Assembly: GCA_900770835.1 (NCBI GenBank)
Contig: CAAGLQ010000049.1
Location: 1-64,000, forward strand
Direction: 5' to 3'
Source: an uncultured Parabacteroides sp.
Lineage (GTDB): Bacteria > Bacteroidota > Bacteroidia > Bacteroidales > Tannerellaceae
Length of the DNA stretch: 64,000 bases
Below the pieces are notes generated by a model. The model was not told the origin of the DNA. It made no database searches and saw only the letters and a program-made list of their open reading frames with translations. Shown one piece after another: positions 50,353-59,331 of this stretch (within the stretch, counting starts at the first letter, position 1; every line of letters starts with the position of its first letter). Both the position numbers and the translations under genes were made by a program.

Positions 50353-51528
50353 ATGTGGCTTTCAAAATGGAATAAGGGGCTGGCGCTTACCATGTGTATG
50401 ATGCTGGCATGTGGATGCTCAGATGATACTGAGTCGACTAGTGTACAAGGCAACACCTTGCGTATCGATGCTTATTTGGATATGCCGGGTGAGAGCAAGG
50501 CACTTAAAACTGAGTGGAAATCCAGCGATCAACTGGGCCTGTTTATCAAGGCTGACAATTATCTCTCGGCTGGTAACTATGGGGAGGTAACGGGTCAGGT
50601 GGTAGGTAACTTCAATGGTACTTCTTGGTCAACAACACCGACGGTGACTTTGTCTTCTGCTCCGGCTTATGTGTTTTCCTATTATCCGTATAACAATGGG
50701 GTTAGCTCGGGCGCTGCTGTGCCAGTAGATATCTCTACGCAGACGGATTATCTGTATGGCGGTGCACCGGCCACTGCGAATAATCAAGATGCTTCGGTCT
50801 CATTGGCGATGAAACATGCGTTGTGCGTGCTGTCATTCAACGTGAAACGAAACGGCTATATAGGGACAGGTAACTTGACCTCTATTACGATTCGCAATAA
50901 GTCGGGTAAGCAGGTGTTTGTCTCTTCGGGTACGATGGATATTGCTACTGGTAGTATTACGGGTTCTGCGTATAATTCATACACGATATCCAAGAGCAAG
51001 ACGATCGGCGAATCGGGCTGGACGACCGATCTGCCGATGGCAATGGTGGTACCTTTCTCTACGGGTTCTCCCTCTGAGTTGGAACTGGAGTTTGTGGTGG
51101 ATGCGAAGAGCTATGTAGTAGATGTACCGGTCAATAAGGCGTTTACCGCTGGGTCAAAGTATGTCATTAATCTGACAATCAATAGCTCGACCTTGGAATT
51201 GGATGCTTCCAATATTACGATTATCCCATGGGGGAGCGAGCAGTCCGTGGATCTGGAGGATGTGGCGAGCAAGGTGAAAGGTGTCGCTTTTACCTTGACT
51301 ACTACATCCGCCGGTCAGTCGATTACGGGGCCTAACTTAGGCTCCGTATCGGCTACGGTGGACTGGGGCGATAGCCAAACGGGTAATTTTACTGCTAACG
51401 CTACGCATAGCTACGCTAATCCGGGTACCTATAGCGTACAGGTATCCTCTGAGGATAATGTGCAGACGGTTACCTTCTCCTCAATCGTTAATATTGATGA
51501 GATCGACTTGTCTCAGTTGCAAGACTGA
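50353..51528 (+). CDS. fimbrillin-like lipoprotein with PKD-like tail
   Basis: 391 residues from ATG 50353. TACCTTTG at 50318-50325 is a suitable -7 element, so the frame's upstream opening at 50281 is not used. Lipobox MMLACGC. Motifs are SSDQLGLFIKAD, VFSYYPYNNG, DYLYGGAP, SLAMKHALCVLSFNV, SSGTMDIATGSITGS and ITIIPWGSEQ at the end of the fimbrillin part (about residue 300). The last 85 residues form a PKD-type Ig domain (ATVDWGDSQTGNF, HSYANPGTYSVQV). PKD tails on a fimbrillin suggest an accessory or tip subunit. It lies 134 bases after the G-tract gene and has its own promoter. Confidence 0.8.
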   Translation: MWLSKWNKGLALTMCMMLACGCSDDTESTSVQGNTLRIDAYLDMPGESKALKTEWKSSDQLGLFIKADNYLSAGNYGEVTGQVVGNFNGTSWSTTPTVTLSSAPAYVFSYYPYNNGVSSGAAVPVDISTQTDYLYGGAPATANNQDASVSLAMKHALCVLSFNVKRNGYIGTGNLTSITIRNKSGKQVFVSSGTMDIATGSITGSAYNSYTISKSKTIGESGWTTDLPMAMVVPFSTGSPSELELEFVVDAKSYVVDVPVNKAFTAGSKYVINLTINSSTLELDASNITIIPWGSEQSVDLEDVASKVKGVAFTLTTTSAGQSITGPNLGSVSATVDWGDSQTGNFTANATHSYANPGTYSVQVSSEDNVQTVTFSSIVNIDEIDLSQLQD

Positions 51529-51529
51529 A

Positions 51530-52438
51530 TCAGGCAGGGTTGGAGGGGTTATATCTACCCATCATCTTTTGCAACACGCCGATTATCTCTTCCCGAAAGG
51601 CATCTGGTGAGATGACTTCGATGTGCTCTCGATTCCATAATAGATGCTGAACTAAATCATAACTGGGTCGTACGAAGATCCGGAACAATGAATAATCTAA
51701 TTGCGTCTCTATCTCCTCCTGACTGGGATGGATCGGTACCGAACGTATATAGTTGACCTGCGGTTGGTACACCTTGAGGGTGATCCATTGGGGTGCCTTG
51801 TCATCATAGATAACGCCGAAACAATCCGAATAAAATAACTCCGGGGACATGCGGCTGCTGGGCTTGCGCTTTTGATCGGTGGCTGTGACGTTGCGCATCC
51901 GCTCTAATGCTAACACACGGTGCTGCTTATGGTTGGTAAATTCTCCAATCAGGTACCAACGGCGCTCGAATAGCCTGACAAAGCAGGGGATTAACTCAAA
52001 GTGTTTCACCTTGTCTGGCTCATAATACGAGACGTAATCAAATTGGACCGTCACACCTTGCTCTATGGCGTTGAGCAGGGGTTGCAGATACTCCGATCCG
52101 GACTGGAACGGCTCCAGATAGATCTTGTCTTGCATTTTGGTGGACAGGTTCGCCAGTCCAAACAAACGGTTTTGCTCAATGGAGTACTGGAGCAGACCCT
52201 GCTGTTTGATGAGCTCCGGATTGGCCAACGTATAGGTTCTCGAGGCTCGGTCATAGCTGATTTCTAACTGAAAGGTCTCCGCAATGTACTCCTTGTCGCG
52301 TATGAATGTACGACGGCTGTAGCTCTCGCATTCATCGTTGATACTGCTGCGCTCCCAACGGTCGCAGATCTCGTCCCGATCGAGGGACTCCCGGCTGAGC
52401 AGGTCAATTAACCAAAGACTTCTTCTATATGGATCCAT
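51530..52438 (-). CDS. WYL-domain transcriptional regulator
   Basis: 302 residues from the ATG at 52438 (MDPYRRSLWLIDLLSRE). The start overlaps the preceding reverse gene by 14 bases. Residues 1-90 contain a winged-helix-like region (YSRRTFIRDKEYIAETFQLE). Residues about 125-210 are the WYL domain (VQFDYVSYYEPDKVKHFELI, FERRWYLIGEFTNHKQHRVL, ALERMRNV), which binds ligands such as nucleotides or single-stranded DNA. The WCX-like C-terminal extension follows (ITLKVYQPQVNYIRSVPIHP, LFRIFVRPSYDL, WNREHIEVISP). WYL regulators often control defence and mobile-element genes. Confidence 0.9.
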   Translation of the reverse strand: MDPYRRSLWLIDLLSRESLDRDEICDRWERSSINDECESYSRRTFIRDKEYIAETFQLEISYDRASRTYTLANPELIKQQGLLQYSIEQNRLFGLANLSTKMQDKIYLEPFQSGSEYLQPLLNAIEQGVTVQFDYVSYYEPDKVKHFELIPCFVRLFERRWYLIGEFTNHKQHRVLALERMRNVTATDQKRKPSSRMSPELFYSDCFGVIYDDKAPQWITLKVYQPQVNYIRSVPIHPSQEEIETQLDYSLFRIFVRPSYDLVQHLLWNREHIEVISPDAFREEIIGVLQKMMGRYNPSNPA

Positions 52439-53411
52439 GGAATGCTTTTTCGACAAAATTAGAACTTTCTGGCTTAGCTGATGTGTCTGCGTGCTGATAT
52501 TTATCAAAATTCGTTGATTTGGACTGTGTCTCAACGAACAGTATCTGACAACGGATATGGGGTTCATCAGTGACAGTCTGGTTGATTTGCATGTGGTCAT
52601 GACCTAGCCATTGACGCAAAGCCTCATACAATGCTTGCAGGTGCGCAGGCTCTATCCGGAGAGCCTGCGGACGGGCCACTCGGCAAAAGACGGTGTCAAA
52701 ACAGTAGGGGTTAAAGGTACTATAACGCTGGATGGACTGTATGATATAGGTCAGGGGCTCTTCGCCTTGGGACAGATCACGGTAGGTGAGTTGCTTGCCT
52801 TGGGTCATTAGCATCACGGCGGAGCGTTGGTCGGGTGTGTGGAGGTCACGCCATTGGCTGCATAATTGGGTGCGGGCTTTACGGATACGAGCTCGACTGA
52901 TGCGGATGTCTCGTGGGGTTTGATAGGTCTTTATGCTTGAATTTGTAGGCTCCGGCTCCATGTCAACGGGTAGGTCCCCTGTGCTCTTATTAATGTGGGT
53001 GGGTTGAGGAAATGGGGCATACGTCGTGGCAGGGATAACCAGGGGCTCCTGCTCGGCATTATAGATTTGCTCCGCTTGGGATTGGGATAGGTACTCGATC
53101 AGGCATTTGGCTACCAACTCGGCGGGAATCAACGATCCTCCTTGCATGTAACAGATTTGTCGGCCGACATCCTCAAAGGTATGCGTGGATGTCATGAACC
53201 TAAGTCCGGATTCCCAATGTCCCTTGTTTTGCGTAAACAGGCCAGCATAAATGGGGTAATCAAGTGGATGCGTTGGGGTATAGGTACGCAATAGGTCGTA
53301 GGTCTCTCGCAGGTGAAAAAGGTCCATGTTCAATGCCTCTAACTCCTTTTTGGAAATAAATGGTATCACCGTTTCAAATGGATGGTGATTGATTAATGTA
53401 CTTAATGTCAT
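52425..53411 (-). CDS. unknown protein cotranscribed with the WYL regulator
   Basis: 328 residues from ATG 53411 (MTLSTLINHHPFETVIPF). The frame is open further upstream to 53507, but the extension has no start context. Residues about 1-110 are helical and contain TYTPTHPLDYPIYAGLF and HTFEDVGRQICYMQGG. A polar linker rich in Pro and Thr occupies about 130-165. The C-terminal half has RISRARIRKARTQLCSQW and LTYIIQSIQRYSTFNPY. There is no signal peptide and no recognised family. The 14-base overlap with the WYL gene indicates coupling. The strand-biased motif lies antisense inside it (52701-52709). Confidence 0.6.
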   Translation of the reverse strand: MTLSTLINHHPFETVIPFISKKELEALNMDLFHLRETYDLLRTYTPTHPLDYPIYAGLFTQNKGHWESGLRFMTSTHTFEDVGRQICYMQGGSLIPAELVAKCLIEYLSQSQAEQIYNAEQEPLVIPATTYAPFPQPTHINKSTGDLPVDMEPEPTNSSIKTYQTPRDIRISRARIRKARTQLCSQWRDLHTPDQRSAVMLMTQGKQLTYRDLSQGEEPLTYIIQSIQRYSTFNPYCFDTVFCRVARPQALRIEPAHLQALYEALRQWLGHDHMQINQTVTDEPHIRCQILFVETQSKSTNFDKYQHADTSAKPESSNFVEKAFHGSI

Positions 53412-53558
53412 ATCGAAAATTTTTAGGATTGAGCCGCAAATAAAGCGGTTGTCTGTGCCAGATGCTGTCACATACCATATGTTTTGAATCATTTCTGCAT
53501 GTGCCATGAATTGTCACAGTGGGGCTGTTCCTTTGCGGTGGATTTAAAATAGTAGCTT

Positions 53559-54356
53559 ATGTTTTGGAATTGTATTTTTGAGATGGCATCCACCTTGGAT
53601 GCGAATAGACAGTGTGTTGGACAGGTGTTTGACTTGACCATGCGGTATTTAAGTGGCAAAGAGTTGGATTGCCTCTTTATGGCGGGGGTAGAAAAGGCAT
53701 TGGATGCAGCCAAGGAGGATGAACAGGCAACTGCCATGTTGGATGATTGGCTGACGGGTTTGTGTCTGCATCAGTTGGGACTGTTCACGGTTTGGGGACT
53801 CAAGGGGCGGTGGCGTCAAGCCTATATCTGCTGGTCTGACGCGGCGGCTAAGCTGGCGAAGATGACCGGCGGGGATTGGCCTGCCGTGAACATGGACGAT
53901 ATGATGGCGGAGTGGGAACTGCTGGGGTGTGGCGCCCACAAGAAGTCGATCCACGCCATCCTGACCTTGGCGGCCACCTATCCGCAACTGAAACAACTGC
54001 GGGCTACGATCCAATCGGAGGCCCGTTGGGTGACCTCCTTGCGATACCCGGTATTCGGAGTGGCGCAACATACGATCGAGGCCTCCTTTGGGTTATTTAC
54101 CCTGTTGATTTTTGTTGTATCGCTTATTTTGCTCTATCGGATGATGATCACTTATCCGATCTTGTCACTGACTAGTGATGTAAGCCGAGATAGCCTTAAG
54201 GCGTTACGGCTGATTTCCTATGAGGGGTCGGCGCTCTTTCAGAACGGGTTGCAGATCTTTGGCTCGCGGATTCTGTATTGGATTCATCTAGGGTTGTGGG
54301 TGCTGGTGCTCGAACGGGTTCCTGGGTGGTGGATTCGTCGTGTGCTGCGTCATTGA
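53559..54356 (+). CDS. membrane protein, unknown
   Basis: 265 residues. The N-terminal 175 residues are soluble and helical (QVFDLTMRYLSGKELDCLFM; WRQAYICWSDAAAKLAKM). Two hydrophobic segments follow, FGLFTLLIFVVSLILLYRM (about 185) and ILYWIHLGLWVLVLE (about 240). No family is recognised. A -7-like TTCCTTTG is at 53528-53535. It forms a forward cluster with the next three genes. Confidence 0.6.
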   Translation: MFWNCIFEMASTLDANRQCVGQVFDLTMRYLSGKELDCLFMAGVEKALDAAKEDEQATAMLDDWLTGLCLHQLGLFTVWGLKGRWRQAYICWSDAAAKLAKMTGGDWPAVNMDDMMAEWELLGCGAHKKSIHAILTLAATYPQLKQLRATIQSEARWVTSLRYPVFGVAQHTIEASFGLFTLLIFVVSLILLYRMMITYPILSLTSDVSRDSLKALRLISYEGSALFQNGLQIFGSRILYWIHLGLWVLVLERVPGWWIRRVLRH

Positions 54357-54439
54357 GACGGACGGGGACGAAAGCTTTTCGAATGTTAATTCTGAGTGCT
54401 ACGCAGTGCGCTGGGTTGGGTGGTTTGGGTGGATCGGGT

Positions 54440-54447
54440 TATCTTTG
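54440..54447 (+). promoter_or_regulatory. -7 element of the 54.5-kb gene
   Basis: TATCTTTG is an exact TAnnTTTG, 19 bases before ATG 54466, with TTGG at 54416-54419 as a -33 candidate at 20-base spacing. It overrides the longer open frame beginning at 54340. Confidence 0.6.
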
Positions 54448-54465
54448 CGTCAGAATTGGTGTCGC

Positions 54466-55422
54466 ATGATTGATTGTCTATACACAGCGGAGTCTCGTTT
54501 GAAGGAGTTGGCATTGGATGCTATACAGGCGGATTTGTGGTTTCAGAAGGAGTGTGGAGGTCGGAAACGGTTTCGCAACCTGATGGATCGACTGTCTAAA
54601 CGGGTATCGTCCGAGAATCGGACCTTGGTTTCCAATGTGTGTGAGTTTCAATCACCTCGGCGTAACCGATGGCTGGTGTATCTGCAGGTGACACCCGAAG
54701 TTGCGTCGGGTATTCCTCATTGGGTGCGGTTGTGTGTCTGTGAGGGGGCCGAGGCTCCAACGGTGTATCTCTATCTCTCGGATAAACAGGGGAGGGGCTA
54801 TGCCGATTTTACCCCTCGCTTTTTCTGTAGTTATGCGGAGGCGCTGGGTTATTCACCCAATGACCCGGCGGTACTGGCGCAGTTCATCCTGGACCTAAAG
54901 GTGGCTGAGTCGCGAATCTATGAGCCGGACGAGGAGGGTGGCTATGCCCTCGAATGGGGCTTTCAACAGGGCCTGGCCGCGGGCCAGGTCGAGTCGTTTG
55001 TGCCTTTTGCGTTGACCCTGTCGGATTACTGGCCGGGTGGTACGCCAAGCGTAACACGCTCGGTGCTTCGACATCAGGTGGTTGAGCGGTTACGGAAGGG
55101 GATCAAACAACCGAAATCGGATGATCCTCGCATGGTTAAGATGACAAACTTTTTGGTGGCGCTGCTGAATGGGGTGCTCGTGGAATTGTCCATACCCATG
55201 GATAGGCGAATGGCCTTCTTTGCCACCAACCAACCGTTCTTCGCGGAACGGGTGGCGGTGTTGTTGCGTGAGTGGTATGCCGAGGGCCAGGGGCTGCACA
55301 TGGGCTCCTTGGTTCGGCTGTTTCGGGAGTTTCAAAAGAGGGCGGGTCTCAATGTGTCAGTGCCGGATGAGCAACTGATGGTGCGCATGGAGCGTATCGC
55401 CGAAGATATGTATGTGAAATGA
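54466..55422 (+). CDS. unknown cytoplasmic protein
   Basis: 318 residues from ATG 54466 (MIDCLYTAESRLKELAL), start fixed by the promoter. It is soluble, with a basic N-terminal helix region (CGGRKRFRNLMDRLSKRV), a beta-rich centre (NRWLVYLQVTPEV, VRLCVCEGAEAPTVYLYLSD), and a helical C-terminus (FFAERVAVLLREWYAEG, LVRLFREFQKRAGL). No family is recognised. Its stop overlaps the start of the next gene (ATGA). Confidence 0.6.
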   Translation: MIDCLYTAESRLKELALDAIQADLWFQKECGGRKRFRNLMDRLSKRVSSENRTLVSNVCEFQSPRRNRWLVYLQVTPEVASGIPHWVRLCVCEGAEAPTVYLYLSDKQGRGYADFTPRFFCSYAEALGYSPNDPAVLAQFILDLKVAESRIYEPDEEGGYALEWGFQQGLAAGQVESFVPFALTLSDYWPGGTPSVTRSVLRHQVVERLRKGIKQPKSDDPRMVKMTNFLVALLNGVLVELSIPMDRRMAFFATNQPFFAERVAVLLREWYAEGQGLHMGSLVRLFREFQKRAGLNVSVPDEQLMVRMERIAEDMYVK

Positions 55423-55892
55423 AAGTTTTCGAGATTCATTATAGGACGTGGTTGCGCCGGTTTGTACTGGCCTTTTGTTGTGCCGTGCTGATGGCTTGCT
55501 TTGGGGTGCGTGGTTCCGTGGATTGTATGTGTGCGGGCGCAGTGATTGCATCAGGGCTTTTCTTGTGGGCGCTCTATAACGCAGGCCGGTTGCCAGTCGG
55601 CGAGGTGCGTGATGACAAAGATCTCAGCCAATCGTTGATTGTGCTCAGAGTGTGTGCCATGCAGGCTCTTTGGGTGGATCATCTCATGCTGGATCTTTTC
55701 CCTTTGGTGGGATGGGGTATATTGGGTGTAGCGTTTGGTGCTCACTCGATACGACTGTGGGGCTCTGTGGTGTTGGATGTGTCGCTGTTGGCACTGGTTT
55801 GTCAGATCTTCTCGATCGTGTACCAGACTTTTATCGGTAATCTCATTGCTGATGTGCGGGAGGATATGGTACAACGCATGAATCGGGAGTGA
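55419..55892 (+). CDS. small multi-pass membrane protein, unknown
   Basis: 157 residues. Four hydrophobic segments: FVLAFCCAVLMACFGV, CAGAVIASGLFLWALY, LVGWGILGVAFGAHSI and VVLDVSLLALVCQIFSIVY. The C-terminus is charged (DVREDMVQRMNRE). The start overlaps the preceding stop by 4 bases, so the pair is coupled. No family is recognised. A strand-biased motif (55900-55908) lies just after the stop. Confidence 0.6.
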   Translation: MKVFEIHYRTWLRRFVLAFCCAVLMACFGVRGSVDCMCAGAVIASGLFLWALYNAGRLPVGEVRDDKDLSQSLIVLRVCAMQALWVDHLMLDLFPLVGWGILGVAFGAHSIRLWGSVVLDVSLLALVCQIFSIVYQTFIGNLIADVREDMVQRMNRE

Positions 55893-55961
55893 GAACCAAA
55901 CAATAGGGTAAGGCGTATGAATCCTTGAATGGGTGTATTTTTTGACTAAATAGATTGAACA

Positions 55962-57764
55962 ATGGATCGTGCATATACTGATTTGGTTACAGACCTGATT
56001 AAGGAAGGCGACTATGAGTCGGCCCAGGCTGCTCTGCTGAAAAAAGTGGACGAAAATGATGGTGCCGCTTGTGCGATGTTAGGTGTGTATCTTTTCTCAG
56101 AGGCATTTCCGGGCTGTGACCGAAGGGATGCGTATAAGTATTGGAAGCGAGGGGCTGCCTTAGGCGACAATGATTGTAAGGGTTTGTGTCACTTGGATGG
56201 GGCTGACCTGTATTTAGATGAAGACGCTGAATCGTTCGTATTGTCTATCGGAGAGAAACAAGCGGATGAGATGCTGAAGTATGCGGCCAAGGGGAATGGC
56301 TATATCTATGAGTTTTTACTCTCTTGGCTATGTCAGGATCATCTGGTGTTAGTGCTTTCAGATAGGCAGTATCTCCGGCTGATTACGGAGGGGGTGGAAG
56401 TGATTAAACGCATGATTCCGCATTTTTTGGAGTGTCGTGTGGTTGATATTCTTCTAAATTTCAATCAGATTCCGCATACAGAGGATGACTTTGCTCGGTT
56501 GTTTCAGGCCTTTAGGGATCTACTCACAGAGGAGAATCTGGCCATTTGCTATGCGATCTCTGCGGAGATCCTTTCCTTCTTTCCGGATTTTGTGAGTAGG
56601 GATGAGCTGCTCAAATGGATCTCCTACCTGAAGGAACCATTGCCTCAAGAATATCATTATCTCATGGGTGCCTTGAAAGACCGGGATTGTCTCATGAAAG
56701 AGGTGATTATCCATGCGGAGGAGGTGTATCGCACGGAGCGGGAAGTTGGATTTGGTGAGAGTGTGTACGCCTATTGTCTGCTCAAAGGCAAGGGCATCGC
56801 CAAGGATCTGCGCAAAGTGGAACGACTGTTGGGGCAGAATACGTATAACTACGGATTGGTTATGCGCGCTCATTGCCGCATGTTCATTGACCCGGAGCAT
56901 CCGGATATCGAGGGGGCTATCGCACTATTGGATCAAGCGCCTGAGGACATGACTGTTTATTGGGATAAGATGTTATACCTGTTATACGCTGAATCGAAAC
57001 AGGCGCTTACGGCTCCTCTCAAACAGCTGCTCGAAAGAGAAATGAAGGAGGTGAAAGAAGACGAATATGACTCCTATCTCTTTTTGCGGGGCGTTCAACT
57101 GGCTCTCAAACCGAATGTGGATCACAAAAGGGTTGAGGACTGTTTTCTGGACGAAAGGGCCCATCATCATGATCTGCTCATGATCTGGCTTTGTGGTCAA
57201 GTCGAAGATTTCCCATTGGATGTCATGGCGGATCTGGTCAAGGATGAGCATATCGACACCGATTTGCGTTACCATCTCGCCTTTAGGCTTGTGCTGTTCA
57301 GAGCCCAGCAAAATGACTCGAACGCGGTGAAAGAGGCTCTTCAGTGGGTGGATTCGTTAGGTGGACAGCGCTATGCGCTGCGCAATCGGACATTGAGATA
57401 TGTCTTGGATATCGTAGGGGAGCGTGACTCTCACAAGCGTCATCCTATGGTTAAGCGATTTTTATCGGAATACGATGAGCTCAAAGAGGAGGGGCTGGCG
57501 AATTATCTTCGGGTGTGGCTCGAGTTCTGCCATTTCAAGACGGATCGTAAACGGCTCAAACAGTTTGTCGATATGACGGTGGCTAGCCAGGATAGCTATG
57601 CGATCATTTGTGTGGGTCATGTGTTGATGCATATGCGTGATCCGAAAGATGTCCGATGGGGCGAACAGGTCGAGCAGGTTGGTCTCGATATCTCGCCTTT
57701 CTGCCGGGTGGACTGGATGATTGAGGCACTGACGGGTGGATACTATATGGATATGTTTATTTAG
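55962..57764 (+). CDS. large Sel1/TPR-like repeat protein
   Basis: 600 residues, no signal peptide. The N-terminal region resembles Sel1-like repeats: YESAQAALLKKVDENDGAAC, AMLGVYLFSEAFPG, YKYWKRGAALGDNDC. The rest is a long helical solenoid (FGESVYAYCLLKGKGIAKDL is again Sel1-like, near residue 265). Such proteins act as scaffolds. It is the last gene of the forward cluster and is followed by a terminator at 57793-57823. Confidence 0.65.
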   Translation: MDRAYTDLVTDLIKEGDYESAQAALLKKVDENDGAACAMLGVYLFSEAFPGCDRRDAYKYWKRGAALGDNDCKGLCHLDGADLYLDEDAESFVLSIGEKQADEMLKYAAKGNGYIYEFLLSWLCQDHLVLVLSDRQYLRLITEGVEVIKRMIPHFLECRVVDILLNFNQIPHTEDDFARLFQAFRDLLTEENLAICYAISAEILSFFPDFVSRDELLKWISYLKEPLPQEYHYLMGALKDRDCLMKEVIIHAEEVYRTEREVGFGESVYAYCLLKGKGIAKDLRKVERLLGQNTYNYGLVMRAHCRMFIDPEHPDIEGAIALLDQAPEDMTVYWDKMLYLLYAESKQALTAPLKQLLEREMKEVKEDEYDSYLFLRGVQLALKPNVDHKRVEDCFLDERAHHHDLLMIWLCGQVEDFPLDVMADLVKDEHIDTDLRYHLAFRLVLFRAQQNDSNAVKEALQWVDSLGGQRYALRNRTLRYVLDIVGERDSHKRHPMVKRFLSEYDELKEEGLANYLRVWLEFCHFKTDRKRLKQFVDMTVASQDSYAIICVGHVLMHMRDPKDVRWGEQVEQVGLDISPFCRVDWMIEALTGGYYMDMFI

Positions 57765-57792
57765 GGAATAACAATAGGGGATGAAAAAGAGA

Positions 57793-57823
57793 GGGTTCGG
57801 CAGGGCGTCGGACCCTTTTGTTC
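57793..57823 (+). terminator. intrinsic terminator
   Basis: GGGTTCG pairs with CGGACCC (one T-G) around GCAGGGCGT and is followed by TTTTGTTC, 28 bases after the stop of the repeat protein. Confidence 0.65.
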
Positions 57824-57940
57824 AGACGTTTGCTGTTGGTATCCATAGCTGTTTTGTCGTTCGGAGAACTCCATTGTTTAGTTTTGTGAAATAGTGATAC
57901 TATCATTTGCTTTGCTGATTGGCCGGCTAATCAGACTGCC

Positions 57941-57948
57941 TATCTTTG
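57941..57948 (+). promoter_or_regulatory. -7 element of the S24/S26-like gene
   Basis: TATCTTTG matches TAnnTTTG, 11 bases before ATG 57960, with TTGG at 57919-57922 as -33 candidate at 18-base spacing. Confidence 0.55.
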
Positions 57949-57959
57949 AGCAAAAAAAT

Positions 57960-58253
57960 ATGATGAAACCGAAATTTCAACGATTATTGGATGGGGAGAC
58001 ATTTGAGACGTCTGAGAAGGGCAATTCGATGGTGCCCTTGTTGTATAGTGGTGAGAAGCATGTGGTGACACCGGTGCGAATTGAGGATGTGCAGGTGGGC
58101 GATATTGTATATTGCAAGGTCAAAGGATGTTTCTATACACATTTGGTCAAAGCGATCAACAAGAAACGTGGGCTTTTGATTGGGAATAACCATGGTGGGA
58201 TCAATGGATGGACGAAACAGGTGTATGGACGAGTCATTCGGTCGATAAGTTGA
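57960..58253 (+). CDS. small S24/S26 peptidase-like protein
   Basis: 97 residues from ATG 57960 (or 57963). The promoter position excludes the longer frame from 57894. The sequence GNSMVPLLYSGEKHVVTP carries the Ser-Met of LexA and signal-peptidase folds, followed by VQVGDIVYCKVKG, FYTHLVKAINKKRGLLIGNN and NGWTKQVYGRVI. There is no DNA-binding domain and no membrane anchor. Small stand-alone members of this type occur in phages and integrative elements. The lysine partner in HLVKAI is plausible but unproven. Confidence 0.75.
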   Translation: MMKPKFQRLLDGETFETSEKGNSMVPLLYSGEKHVVTPVRIEDVQVGDIVYCKVKGCFYTHLVKAINKKRGLLIGNNHGGINGWTKQVYGRVIRSIS

Positions 58254-58487
58254 GAGCCTATTGGATTCAGTACTCAATGGCTTTTCTTCTACCAAACGTT
58301 GACTACGCAATCTTTATTTTGGCTTGTGTTGTATTTTACAATGAAACAGATTTTAACTGTTAATATTTGTGATTTTCGGGGGCAATTTTGAATGGTGCTT
58401 CTTTTGCTTAGTGAGTATCTTCTAATTTTGTTTCGCTGATTCCAAGGAATTTAGTAATTTAGATTGTGAAAACGAATCCAATTGGTT

Positions 58488-59294
58488 ATGCGGAATTTAG
58501 AGTCCATCATAGAGTTATTTGGGGAAAAGGCGCAAGCGGCCTGTGACATCGAGGATGTGTTGCGTTTGATCCTGGAGGATGTGCCTTATTTCAACAATAG
58601 GGGATTGCTGAAGGCGGAGCTGCTACGCTCTTGTTTCCCAGCTGAGCGTTTGGCGGCGCATCAGATTTTTCTTCAAGCGAATGAGGAGACGTTGATGGAC
58701 GGTGGAATATCGGGTAACTATATCGTAGTGGGTGGTACCGCTGTTCAACAGGAGCGGGCTGCACACGGATTCTTTCTGTCGGGAACGCACGCCACGGTAT
58801 TGGATGGCGAGGCGGATTTCTTAGGGTTGGCATCCGGTGTGTTGCGTGGGGCTGCGAAAGGTCGAGCCTTTCAGCAGGCGAGGGTGAGTGCTCTCGATGA
58901 GTCCACCTTGTATTTGCGTGACCAATCATTTGGGGTGGTGACCGATCGGGCAACCGGATATGCCACGGATGCCTGTTCGGTGCAGGTTTCGTCGGTGGGG
59001 CGGCTATTTGTCGAGGGTGTTGCCTTCTTTTTGGCTCGTCAGCGGGCTTGGGTCTCCGCTCAGGGGCAGGCGTTTGGCGTGGCCACCGACCGTGCAGAGC
59101 TGGAGTGTGGTCCCGCCAATCGGGTGTTTCCGCTGAGTGCAGACGTAGATATTACTTGCCCAGAGGTAAATCTTGTCGAGCAGGTGCCAGCCGATGCGGA
59201 TCTGAGCGCGCAGATACTGTTTATCGCTGCGCGCGATCTACCCGTCGCTGAACGTAAACAGGCACTGGCGCGCCTGATTCCCAGTTGGGGTTAG
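58488..59294 (+). CDS. predicted beta-helix protein, paralogue of the 40.9-kb gene
   Basis: 268 residues from ATG 58488; a TTG at 58482 would add two. A -7-like TAATTTTG lies at 58423-58430. The N-terminal 75 residues are helical (RNLESIIELFGEKAQAACDI). Residues about 75-215 are strand-turn repeats with small residues (GTHATVLDGEADFLGLASG, AAKGRAFQQARVSALDESTL, GVVTDRATGYATDACSVQV, AQGQAFGVATDRAELE). The C-terminus is helical. It shares ATGYATD/ATGFGYD units and overall order with the gene at 40867. No catalytic motif was seen. Confidence 0.65.
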   Translation: MRNLESIIELFGEKAQAACDIEDVLRLILEDVPYFNNRGLLKAELLRSCFPAERLAAHQIFLQANEETLMDGGISGNYIVVGGTAVQQERAAHGFFLSGTHATVLDGEADFLGLASGVLRGAAKGRAFQQARVSALDESTLYLRDQSFGVVTDRATGYATDACSVQVSSVGRLFVEGVAFFLARQRAWVSAQGQAFGVATDRAELECGPANRVFPLSADVDITCPEVNLVEQVPADADLSAQILFIAARDLPVAERKQALARLIPSWG

Positions 59295-59331
59295 TTGGAT
59301 GGAGTTGTTTTATCTTTAAATACATTTTCTT

